Shown here piece by piece: positions 27,549-34,755 of a stretch of DNA of 64,000 nucleotides. The notes below the pieces were generated by a model, which saw only the letters and a program-made list of their open reading frames with translations, searched no databases and was not told the origin of the DNA. The stretch is from Thermococcus gammatolerans EJ3 (GTDB taxonomy: Archaea; Methanobacteriota_B; Thermococci; Thermococcales; Thermococcaceae): contig NC_012804.1 of NCBI RefSeq assembly GCF_000022365.1, forward strand, positions 62,001 to 126,000. The letters are read 5' to 3'. The translations under genes were made by a program, and so were the position numbers. Position 1 is the first letter of the stretch. Every line of letters begins with the position of its first letter.

Positions 27549-27690
27549 CTTTTCATTTTGACTAACAACCTCGAATTTTTTTGATGGTTGTTATTCATTC
27601 TGTCAAACTTAAAAAGAAGTCACAAAATATTTTGATCAAATTGATCAAACCCCCGCACAAGCGGAGTTATTAGGATGTGAGAACGTTAGC
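27549..27690. other. AT-rich intergenic stretch
   Basis: Contains ATTTTGATCAAATTGATCAAA and a T-rich run. No gene, promoter or RNA is recognised. Confidence 0.4.
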
Positions 27691-28307
27691 CCCCAGTAAG
27701 ATTGGCTTGCACAGAGCTTAACCAAAGAAGACGCCCTCTTTTCGTCAACACTAAAACTTTGGGAGAAGTCCTATCAAAGGTCGTGATTTTCCTCATATCT
27801 CCCCTATTATCGTGGATTTTTATACTCCTGGGGTTTTAGAGGAATGCAGTTCTAACTTGGCTCTCGAAGAGGGTTTGCTCTTTTTAGCGCTCCATAGGAG
27901 CGCGAGTTGGAGTAAACCCACTTGAAAGTTAGCCATTAAGAGCGCATTCAACCGAAAAACAGTCCCTTGAACCCGAAAATCATTACTGCAAAAGAGCACC
28001 TTGGATAAGAATCACGAACCTTGATCAAACTTCGCGCTCAGCCTTTAAGAAAGGCTGGCGAAAAGATTGCCCTTCTCATCAAACTGGCAGAAAAATCAGT
28101 CGTGCACTAGTCAAGTGCAACTTTGACTGGGGTTTAACACTAAATGAAGCCTTCCACGTAGTTTCAACTTTATTGTTGGCGTCCTTCGGACGCCGTTTGT
28201 AGAGTGAAACACTCACAGAAGAGCAAATTTGAGCTTAAACCCCTCTAAAATCAAACCTTTAGAAAAAGCACCTAATCTTCCGCCAGCGCTTGCTTTACAA
28301 GGGCTGT
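27690..28307 (+). repeat. Hairpin-rich non-coding repeat, copy A
   Basis: About 620 bases without a coding frame, ending against tRNA-His. It contains in order: a block GCTTGCACAGAGCTTAACC (about 27715); an outer GGGTTT/AAACCC stem around the perfect hairpin GCGCTCCATAGGAGCGC (27871-27919); CAGCCTTTAAGAAAGGCTG (28039-28057); an outer GTTTCAACT/AGTGAAAC stem enclosing GGCGTCC/GGACGCC (28161-28210); and CCGCCAGCGCTT...AAGGGCTGT (about 28280-28307). The last three and the first hairpin recur with different bases but the same pairing at 55.24-55.68 kb on the other strand, and partly at 31.05-31.60 kb. Confidence 0.75.
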
Positions 28308-28309
28308 TA

Positions 28310-28386
28310 TGGGGCCGGGGCCGGGATTTGAACCCGGGCTAGGGGATCCACAGTCCCCTGTGCTGACCAGGCTACACCACCCCGGC
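28310..28386 (-). tRNA. tRNA-His (GTG)
   Basis: Acceptor arms GCCGGGG/CCCCGGC, anticodon loop CTGTGGA (anticodon GTG), T-arm GGTTCAAATCC and encoded CCA. Base 28387 would encode the G(-1) typical of tRNA-His. A TATA element CTTTATAAATC lies upstream on the minus strand (about 28409-28420). Confidence 0.95.
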
Positions 28387-28528
28387 CACGTCCAGCTTAA
28401 GCTTTCGAGTTAGATTTATAAAGTTTTCGTCAGATGCCGCAAGAGAAAGTAGCTGATCCGGTATTAACCCAATATTGAAAACCAGACGCGGTTAGAGGCC
28501 GATTAAAAACTTTAGAGGGGGCCAACGG

Positions 28529-29158
28529 ATGAAGGCAAAGCGGGAAGCGCTGGTCAGCCTCTTCACGGCAATGAGAGAGGGCAAAGTCGACGAGGACATA
28601 ATAGACCTCCTCCTGCTCATCAACTCAATCAGGGGAATCTACACGACGAGCTCATGCTCGGGCAGGATAGGAATCATCGAGGAGCCTGCCCTGGGGGCCA
28701 AACCCCTTAGCAGGTGGCTGATCAAGGTTCACCGCGAGATGGAGTTTGAAGAGGCAAAGAGGGCTCTAGAAAAGGCGAGAGAAGGCTTAATCTTTCTCAA
28801 AAGCCAACCCCCGATTTTTCACGTTGTGGCTGAAGACCTTGAGAGGGCCAAAAAGCTCCACGAGCTCGGTTTAGCCAGCGGTTTCAAGTATACGACATTC
28901 AAGGTAATCTCCAACCGCTACCTCGTCGAGATAAACGCCACTGAGTATCTAACCGCTCCACTTGGTAGGGATGGAGAAATCCTCGTCAGCGACGACTACC
29001 TGCACTTCGCCATTGAAATCGGCAACTCGATGTTGAGACGCTCGAAGGGCAGGCTTCCGAGGCTGATGAAGAACTTTGAAAAACTCCGGGAGGAGCTCGG
29101 GGAGGATGAGCTCTTCTACGAGCTGGCGGAGGAGTTTGGAATAGAGTCTGCAGTTTAA
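28529..29158 (+). CDS. taw3: tRNA wybutosine-synthesising methyltransferase Taw3 (TYW3 family)
   Basis: Transfers a methyl group to N4 of the wyosine precursor at position 37 of tRNA-Phe. The 209 residues include the family motif TTSSCSGRI near residue 38, then the conserved WLIKVHREM and the SGFKYTTFKVISN region. The length is normal. ATG follows GAGGGG. It stands alone between tRNA-His and the toxin-antitoxin locus. Confidence 0.9.
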   Translation: MKAKREALVSLFTAMREGKVDEDIIDLLLLINSIRGIYTTSSCSGRIGIIEEPALGAKPLSRWLIKVHREMEFEEAKRALEKAREGLIFLKSQPPIFHVVAEDLERAKKLHELGLASGFKYTTFKVISNRYLVEINATEYLTAPLGRDGEILVSDDYLHFAIEIGNSMLRRSKGRLPRLMKNFEKLREELGEDELFYELAEEFGIESAV

Positions 29159-29163
29159 AACTT

Positions 29164-29253
29164 TTAGAGTTTTGGCGCTTCTCTTGAGGCTGAGTCTCTC
29201 TTTTGGAACACTATCTCAAGCGCCTCGCGGTCGAGGTAAACACCCAGGGCCAT
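29164..29253 (-). CDS. 29-residue frame coupled to VapC
   Basis: MALGVYLDREALEIVFQKRD is the start of a 29-residue frame. Its ATG overlaps the VapC stop (TGATG), with GAGGTG upstream. This could be the remnant of a truncated gene or a tiny real protein. No homology is recognised. Confidence 0.3.
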   Translation of the reverse strand: MALGVYLDREALEIVFQKRDSASREAPKL

Positions 29254-29621
29254 CACCTCTTTCGGGGTTTGTACAATTTCACCCCAAAGTCCCTCATCCT
29301 CTCAAAATGGTCAATGTTCGTGGTCCACACGGTATAGCCTTTAGCTATCGCGGTGGCGCCGATGAGTATATCAGCGTCATCGATTAGCTCTCCTTTCCTC
29401 TTCAAGTGCCTGTATATTTTCGAGGCCGTGAGGATTATTACGTTGTCAAGGGGCTCAACCTTGAACAGCTTCTCCAGCCTCTTAAGAACTTCCACTCTCT
29501 TTCTCTCACTGCGGATTCACCTCACGAACTCAAAGAGAGTGATGATTGAGATTGCCGAGCCTGAGTATTCTTCGAGCTTTCTGTCATGATACAAGTCAAT
29601 TAAAACGCTCGTATCAATCAA
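29253..29621 (-). pseudogene. VapC-type PIN-domain toxin with in-frame TGA
   Basis: The frame from TTG 29621 reads MIDTSVLIDLYHDRK, then SIITLFEFVR, a TGA (29517-29519) and, still in the same frame, RSERKRVEVLKRLEKLF to the stop at 29253. PIN-domain acidic residues are present: Asp3 in IDTSVLID, Glu in LFEFVR, Asp in DDADILIGATA and Asp in TTNIDHF. The family usually has Gly (LFEFVRG) where the TGA stands, so a single GGA-to-TGA change disrupted a ribonuclease toxin. The second half could restart at an internal GTG. It overlaps the antitoxin gene. Confidence 0.7.
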
Positions 29622-29808
29622 TATCCCCGAAGTCCCTGAACGAGACCCTCTTCTTTGAGACTTCCCTTTTGATTTCATCGAGCTCCTCCTCCGAAAGAAG
29701 TTCATACAACTCGCTCGCCGTCTTCTTAACCTCAAGCGCACGCTTTAACTCCCTCGCAAGAACCCGCTCCGGAATCGAGCCGCCATACACCTTGACCCTG
29801 ACCTTCAC
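29614..29808 (-). CDS. VapB-like antitoxin
   Basis: 64-residue charged, helical protein (RVLARELKRALEVKKTASEL, then SEEELDEIKREVSKKRVSFR) directly upstream of and overlapping the PIN-domain toxin gene, the usual antitoxin position. GTG is the start and overlaps the end of the gene before it. It lacks an evident AbrB or RHH motif, so the class of antitoxin is open. Confidence 0.6.
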   Translation of the reverse strand: MKVRVKVYGGSIPERVLARELKRALEVKKTASELYELLSEEELDEIKREVSKKRVSFRDFGDID

Positions 29809-29972
29809 TCCTCAAGCACCTCCACCCTAACCCTCACCTTTTTCAGCTCCTCCTCGCTCGCGCCCTTCTCTCGAAGGTATCTGAGGACAATCTCCCTCAC
29901 CATCTTCCGAATCTCGCTAACGCTCATTCCTTTGGGAACCTCAACCACAATCTCGCTCCTGGTCGCTCCCAT
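29805..29972 (-). CDS. Small protein at head of toxin-antitoxin operon
   Basis: 55 residues, MGATRSEIVVEVPKGMSVSE then a helical, charged tail. The pattern EIVVEVPKGMS followed by a helix is similar to small archaeal antitoxin-like proteins, but I cannot name the family. ATG 29972 follows GAGGGAG. It overlaps the next gene by four bases, so all three are one operon. Confidence 0.5.
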   Translation of the reverse strand: MGATRSEIVVEVPKGMSVSEIRKMVREIVLRYLREKGASEEELKKVRVRVEVLEE

Positions 29973-30041
29973 AAAGCTCCCTCGCTTCTTGTTCTCGCCT
30001 AAGTATAAAACCCTAACGCCAGCCAAAGGAGGGCCGAGACC

Positions 30042-30179
30042 AAAGCGGCCGCGTGGCTCAAGCAGAAGCTCTTCATCTCAACGCTACTCTCCAAGAACCT
30101 CTCACTGGGGCAGAGGCAGAGGATTGGCCTCGCGAGCGCTCTGGCAAGGAATCCAAGGATTCTAATCCTCGATGAGAGC
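30042..30179 (+). pseudogene. ABC transporter ATPase remnant
   Basis: The plus strand reads NLSLGQRQRIGLASALARNP then RILILDES, which are the signature motif and Walker B of an ABC ATPase. There is no Walker A, no frame start and no continuation after DES. It is a decayed fragment between the toxin-antitoxin locus and the lipoate-ligase-like gene. Confidence 0.7.
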
Positions 30180-30209
30180 AAGAAAAAGGGAAGGGGAGCC
30201 CATAAGGTT

Positions 30210-30959
30210 TCACTTCATCTCGTTCCACTCGGGGTTTCCATAGCGCTTCTCTATCAGCTCCTCCGCGAGTTCAAGCTCATAGTCTGTAAGCTCCCCCTCC
30301 TCGAGTTCGAAGGCTCTGAAAAAGCTCTCTTTCAACAGCTCGTAGGCCTCCCAGCGGTTCAGCTTTATCCCCTCGCGCTCCAGCGTTGTAACGCGCTCCC
30401 AGATGCTCGAAACGCCCTTATCTGCGAGCTTCGCCTTCGAAACGCGGAGAACTCTACCAAGCACGTCAACGCGCGTCGCGTACATGAAGGTGCCATGCTG
30501 AAGGATTACACCCTTCCTCCTCGTCTGGGCTGAGCCGCTTATCTTCTTCCCGTTTGCCACGATGTCGTTGAGACCAGAAAAGCCAGCGTTAAGCCCGAGG
30601 TCCCCCAAAGCATCCACGAGCGGGCCGGCCAGGTAGCGGTAGCTCGTCTCGACGTTTTTCAAAGCCGGATGAAAGTTCTCGCCGACGACGACTGAATAGG
30701 TTATCTCACCGAACTCGTCGTGGAAGACGCTCCCACCGCCTGTTATCCTCCTGACAACGGGGATGTTGAGCTTTTTAGCTTCCTCAAGGTTTACATCGTG
30801 AACGACGCTCTGGAAGCGCCCTATCGTCACGGAGCTCGGCGAGAAGGCGTAAAGCCTTACCGTGTCGGGAACCTTCCCCTCGATTCTGGCAATCATTATC
30901 GCCTCGTCTATCGCCATCTGAACCTCGGGCCTGGCAACTATGAGCGGGATGAAGCGCAT
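30210..30959 (-). CDS. Lipoate-protein ligase A-like protein (catalytic domain only)
   Basis: 249 residues of the LplA/LipB/BirA fold. The lipoate-binding loop RRITGGGSVFHD lies near residue 75, ITYSVVV near 92 and the lysine region NDIVANGKKISGSAQ near 139. The C-terminal accessory domain of bacterial LplA is absent, as in archaeal two-part ligases, where a second small protein (LplB) is needed. It could attach lipoate or octanoate to a carrier protein and be a partner of the LipS1-like enzyme at 14393 (inference). ATG 30959 follows GGTGGTGGC. Confidence 0.8.
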   Translation of the reverse strand: MRFIPLIVARPEVQMAIDEAIMIARIEGKVPDTVRLYAFSPSSVTIGRFQSVVHDVNLEEAKKLNIPVVRRITGGGSVFHDEFGEITYSVVVGENFHPALKNVETSYRYLAGPLVDALGDLGLNAGFSGLNDIVANGKKISGSAQTRRKGVILQHGTFMYATRVDVLGRVLRVSKAKLADKGVSSIWERVTTLEREGIKLNRWEAYELLKESFFRAFELEEGELTDYELELAEELIEKRYGNPEWNEMK

Positions 30960-31049
30960 CGCCACCACCAGGGTTAAAAGGCTTGGCGGGTTTTTAAGTC
31001 CAGCGATGATGAGGCTAAGCCCTCCTGAGGGGTGATGAGAGCGGTCACC

Positions 31050-31600
31050 TCTGAGCAACCTTTGCTTGCACAAAGCTTGACCAAAATGGTTTAACTATCT
31101 AAACAGGACAAAAGGAAAGTTGCATGCGTGATTAAACAGTCAATGGATTTGGGGTTTACACTTGCAATATCTCCTGGAGAAGGTGTTTAACTTAAAAGGG
31201 CGCCCGAAGGGCGCTAACGGGAGAAAACACGCTTAAAACTGGCAAGTTTGGAAGTAAACCCCCATGAAGACAAGCCATTCAAGAGGCATGCCGACTTTGA
31301 TGAAACTTTGCCCAGCAAAGTTTCTTAACGTGGGGCGAAGCCCCACTCCAGGGGTTTGAGAGTACAGGAAGGATTTAGAACTTGATAGGAATCAAAGCGT
31401 GCGCTCCAAATTCAGCAGCGAATTAGGGATTGACGTAGAAACTGACCTATTGAGCTAGTTTCACTTATGTTCTGGCGTCTGGAAGACGCCTTGTCAGAAG
31501 TGAAACACTGTGAAAGTGCCGGTTGAAAATAATCCAAAAAAGAAAGGGAAGTCTAGTTGCACGCCCTCTTTCCGCCAGCGCTTTCGTCAGAAAGGGCTGT
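31050..31600 (+). repeat. Hairpin-rich non-coding repeat, copy B
   Basis: About 550 bases without a gene. GCTTGCACAAAGCTTGACC (about 31064) matches copy A. A GTGTTT/AAACAC outer stem surrounds GCGCCCGAAGGGCGC (31183-31230). GAAACTTTG/CAAAGTTTC (31302-31323) recurs at 55975 and 56321. GTGGGGCGAAGCCCCAC (31330-31346) is the reverse complement of a hairpin at 14278. The GTTTCACTT/AAGTGAAAC stem encloses GGCGTC/GACGCC (31458-31506). CCGCCAGCGCTTTCGTCAG ends near 31590. The base pairing is kept while bases differ from copy A. Confidence 0.75.
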
Positions 31601-31656
31601 TGGTCAGGGGCCGATTAGTTCATCACTGCTCAGCCACCTACCCTCACATCATCCCA

Positions 31657-32127
31657 TCACAGGTGTTCCCTGATCCAGAGGGGAATAAGACCTATTTTCG
31701 GAAAAACCATCACAGCCTTTGCATCGACCGCATAGGCCGGAACGCAGGGCACGCCCCCATATGGTGTCGGGTACAGCCTGTACTCCCCCCAATCGGGAAC
31801 CGGGTTGTTGTCGCCCCACGTGACGAAGCACCTCTCAACCTTCCCGCCGAGGTTCACGGTTTTAATCTCCCTCACCCTGTGGATTATCGGGTAGCTGTAC
31901 ATGGGGGCGTTGTAGACGATGACGTCTCCAACATGGATATCGCTCGGCGGGACGGACCTGAGCAGGACGACGTCCCCCCTGTAAAAGACAGGCTCCATTG
32001 AGCCGCTTATGACTATGACGAGGGGTGAGTCCGTGTGCATGACGATCTTGAGGCCGTAGTTTATACCGGCCACGATGAGGACCGCTATGAAGAACCACGC
32101 TACGTCCTTTTTCCAGCCTTCATCCAT
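31657..32127 (-). CDS. Signal peptidase I (archaeal/SEC11 type)
   Basis: 156-residue membrane protease that removes signal peptides from secreted proteins. One N-terminal membrane helix (FFIAVLIVAGINYGL) is followed by the catalytic serine in ISGSMEPVFYRGD. His in YPIIHRV replaces the lysine of bacterial enzymes. The C-terminal strand GVPCVPAYAVDAKA completes the fold. The start overlaps the end of the DUF531 gene by 28 bases. Confidence 0.85.
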   Translation of the reverse strand: MDEGWKKDVAWFFIAVLIVAGINYGLKIVMHTDSPLVIVISGSMEPVFYRGDVVLLRSVPPSDIHVGDVIVYNAPMYSYPIIHRVREIKTVNLGGKVERCFVTWGDNNPVPDWGEYRLYPTPYGGVPCVPAYAVDAKAVMVFPKIGLIPLWIREHL

Positions 32128-32651
32128 TTCAGCGCCTCCATGAGCGTTCTTATCTTCGCGGGAATGGCACCTATCGCGGTGCAGGTTTCGAGGCTGATCC
32201 TTTTACCAGTTATGTCCATATGATGACGTGCCAACTTAAAGATTTCCCCGGGGAGACCGTGTCTGCCGAGGCCGACGAGAAAGATGAAGCTCTCACCTCG
32301 GAGGGCCCTCTCGGCCAGTTCAAGGGGTGATATCTCCTTCTCATCCGAGGGTTTTCGGGTGGTGGCCACAACGGTTCCGAACTGGGGAGGAAAGCCCTTC
32401 CTCGGAAAGTCGAGGAGATGGAAGCGGTTTCTTCGGGCGAGCTCGAGCAGGTAGGTTCCGCCCTCACCTATTGTGGTGTGGGACGATACCTCCTCGGCAA
32501 CGTCCAGTGGCCGGCCCCGGAGCGGAAAACCGACGAGGGCAAGGTGGAAACCAAAGGCATAAGCTATGGGGCCCGCTCTCGCGATAGCCCGGAGGTGAGC
32601 CTCGTGAAGTTTTCGGGTGTCATATGTGTTGTACAGGGCGAGAGTCAGCAT
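32100..32651 (-). CDS. DUF531 family protein
   Basis: 183 residues that look like the archaeal DUF531 family (start MLTLALYNTYDTRKLHEAHL; GLGRHGLPGEIFKLARHHMD; SLETCTAIGAIPAKI). The knot-like GLGRHGLP pattern resembles SPOUT methyltransferases, but this is not established. ATG follows GGTGGTGCG. A TATA at about 32684-32692 appears to be shared with the divergent gene. Confidence 0.7.
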   Translation of the reverse strand: MLTLALYNTYDTRKLHEAHLRAIARAGPIAYAFGFHLALVGFPLRGRPLDVAEEVSSHTTIGEGGTYLLELARRNRFHLLDFPRKGFPPQFGTVVATTRKPSDEKEISPLELAERALRGESFIFLVGLGRHGLPGEIFKLARHHMDITGKRISLETCTAIGAIPAKIRTLMEALKWMKAGKRT

Positions 32652-32682
32652 CGCACCACCATGCGGAATTTCCGAGAACCCT

Positions 32683-32693
32683 TATAAACTGTT
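32683..32693. promoter_or_regulatory. Bidirectional TATA box
   Basis: CTTATAAACTG reads as a TATA element on both strands. It is about 33 bases from the DUF531 start on one side and about 30 from the start of the helical-repeat gene on the other. Confidence 0.5.
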
Positions 32694-32722
32694 GTGGTGT
32701 ATACAAGACAAGAGTGATGAGT

Positions 32723-33811
32723 ATGAGTTCGTACGATGATATCCTCGTGCTCGCTTCTAAGGGCCTCTTCGAGGAGGCCATTAAGGCGGCCGGAGAGATA
32801 GAGGATCCCTTTGAATGGGCCGACGCGCTTCTCGAAATAGCGTTTAGGGCAAAGGACGTGAGGAGGGATCTGGTTCCTCTTCTCCTTGAGGAGATACGGA
32901 GAACCCTCAAGAAAATCAAGGATCCCGGGGACAGGGCATACATTTACTCAAAACTCGCCCGGTTCCACGCGGTCACGGGGAACGGGGACGAGGCAACGGA
33001 AGTCTTCGACAGGGCAGCAGAGGAGATAGCGAGGATAAAGGACGAGGGGGAGCGGGCAATAGCCATGGCTGTCCTGGCGCAGAACCTGGCCCTTACGGGC
33101 CTGACGGAGGAGGCCATTGAGACCTTTAACGAGGCCTTTGACGCGGCCATCTCGGCCGAGATGGACTACAGGACGAAACTTGACGTCATAACTGAAATAG
33201 CGGGCCTCATCGAAAACGCCGGCGACAGCCTCGACTCACGGGAAGCTATAAGGTTCTACGAGATGGCCTACGACATCTTTGACAAGCTCAGGATAAGCCA
33301 CAGGGCCGCAGACGTTGAGAAGAAGCTGAAGATGGCCAGGACCCTCTACTATCACGGCCCGCCGGAGGTCAGGGCAGCCCTTCTGGAGGGCAGGTACAAC
33401 TACTCCCTCAAGCTCATAGAAAAACTCTACAAAGATCCGCAGGAGAGGTTTATAGCAATGCTCGAGATGGCGAGCTGGCTGAAGCAGATAGGTGCTCCCG
33501 AGTACCTCGATGTACTCGAGGGGGCTTTCAAGCTCCTCGAGAGGATAGGCCTCTCCGAGACCAACGTCCAGAGGGCGGCCGCAATACTTAGCGGCATGGG
33601 GGAGCTTGAGAAGGCTCTCCGCTTTGCCGTCGAGATCAAGGATCCGGAGAAGAGGGACGACGCCCTCGCGGCGATCTCGCTAAAACTGGCCGAAAGAAAG
33701 GACTTCCTGGAGGCCAGAGAGGTTGCAAAGCTTATAGGAAACTCCATGCTGAAGGCCAGGCTCCTCGAGGAGATAGCAAAGATTGAGGAGGAGAGCAGGT
33801 GGGAGATATGA
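32723..33811 (+). CDS. TPR-like helical-repeat protein
   Basis: 362 residues, all helical, with degenerate TPR-like repeats of about 35-45 residues (for example GLFEEAIKAAGEIEDPFEWA, KARLLEEIAKIEEE). It is probably a scaffold for protein contacts. The start is ATG 32723, or ATG 32717 two codons earlier; GAGTG lies just before. Its stop overlaps the next start (ATGA), so it is coupled to the dipeptidase and possibly to the DUF257 gene. Confidence 0.75.
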   Translation: MSSYDDILVLASKGLFEEAIKAAGEIEDPFEWADALLEIAFRAKDVRRDLVPLLLEEIRRTLKKIKDPGDRAYIYSKLARFHAVTGNGDEATEVFDRAAEEIARIKDEGERAIAMAVLAQNLALTGLTEEAIETFNEAFDAAISAEMDYRTKLDVITEIAGLIENAGDSLDSREAIRFYEMAYDIFDKLRISHRAADVEKKLKMARTLYYHGPPEVRAALLEGRYNYSLKLIEKLYKDPQERFIAMLEMASWLKQIGAPEYLDVLEGAFKLLERIGLSETNVQRAAAILSGMGELEKALRFAVEIKDPEKRDDALAAISLKLAERKDFLEAREVAKLIGNSMLKARLLEEIAKIEEESRWEI

Positions 33812-34746
33812 TAGGGGTTTTTGACGCACATTCTGATCTTCCAACCCTCGTATGGAAGGAAAGAGGAAAGGGCAAGACCCGAGTCCTTGAGTCCAGGTTT
33901 GAAGAGTTCTTCGGGGATTACGTGAAGGCCAGGGTTATGGCAGTCTGGACACCGGTGGACAAGAGGCCAATCGCCCTGAGGTACGGCCTCGAAGCCGTTA
34001 TGAGGCTGAAAAAAGATGTCGCCGAGAGCTCAAGGCTCGAGATGGTGACATCAGTTGAGGGAATGGAGAGGGCCATAAAGGAAGGGAGAGTAGCCCTGTG
34101 GCTCGGAATGGAGGGAGGAGAGCCCCTCGAGAGCCTTGACGTCCTGGAGGTCTTTTACAGCCTTGGACTCAGGGTTCTGACCCTCACGTGGAGCCTTAGG
34201 AACCAGATAGGCGATGGTGTCTTTGAAAGAACAAACGGCGGGCTAACGAACTTCGGAGCGGAGGTCGTTGGAAAGGCCGAGGAACTTGGTATCCTGCTGG
34301 ATCTGAGTCACATAAACGAGGCCGGCTTCTGGGATACCCTCGATCTGACTTCCTTCCCGGTAATAGCGTCCCACTCGAACGCGAGAAAGCTGTGCGACAA
34401 CCCGAGGAACCTGAACGACGAGCAGCTGAAGGCCATAGCCGAGCGGAACGGAGTCGTTGGGGCGGTTGCCATACCGAGCTTCGTGGACGAGAAAGATCCC
34501 ACCCTCGAGAGGTACGTTGAGCACATCATATACATGGTCGATCTTATAGGCTACAGGAGCGTGGGACTGGGCTTTGACTTCGTTTACTACCTCGAGGGCT
34601 GGAGCGGAAAGGCCGTCAAAGGCCTTGAAAACGAAGCTGGGATCCCCCTCCTCCTTGAGAGCCTCGGCGAGAGGCTGAGCGAAAAGGAGGTGAAGGCGAT
34701 AGCATACGGGAACTTTAAGAGGGTTTTTGAAGAAGTAATTGGGTGA
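33808..34746 (+). CDS. Membrane dipeptidase family protein (M19, renal dipeptidase-like)
   Basis: 312-residue zinc peptidase of the amidohydrolase fold. FDAHSDLP near residue 6 is the HxD metal motif, GMEGGEPL near 100 includes the bridging Glu, and SHINEAGF and ASHSNARKLCDNPRNL carry the other His ligands. GLGFDF near residue 250 holds the catalytic Asp. M19 enzymes cleave dipeptides, including those with D-residues. No signal peptide is present, so it should act in the cytoplasm. Confidence 0.9.
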   Translation: MIGVFDAHSDLPTLVWKERGKGKTRVLESRFEEFFGDYVKARVMAVWTPVDKRPIALRYGLEAVMRLKKDVAESSRLEMVTSVEGMERAIKEGRVALWLGMEGGEPLESLDVLEVFYSLGLRVLTLTWSLRNQIGDGVFERTNGGLTNFGAEVVGKAEELGILLDLSHINEAGFWDTLDLTSFPVIASHSNARKLCDNPRNLNDEQLKAIAERNGVVGAVAIPSFVDEKDPTLERYVEHIIYMVDLIGYRSVGLGFDFVYYLEGWSGKAVKGLENEAGIPLLLESLGERLSEKEVKAIAYGNFKRVFEEVIG

Positions 34747-34755
34747 GGTGTTGTG

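Noticed and set aside
28161-28210. Possible CRISPR repeat (GTTTCAA...TGAAAC ends)
   Set aside because: There are only single copies at distant sites, with an internal GC hairpin and no regularly spaced array or cas genes.
29517-29519. TGA read as selenocysteine in VapC
   Set aside because: The expected residue is Gly, no SECIS-like element is seen, and the order is not known to use selenocysteine.
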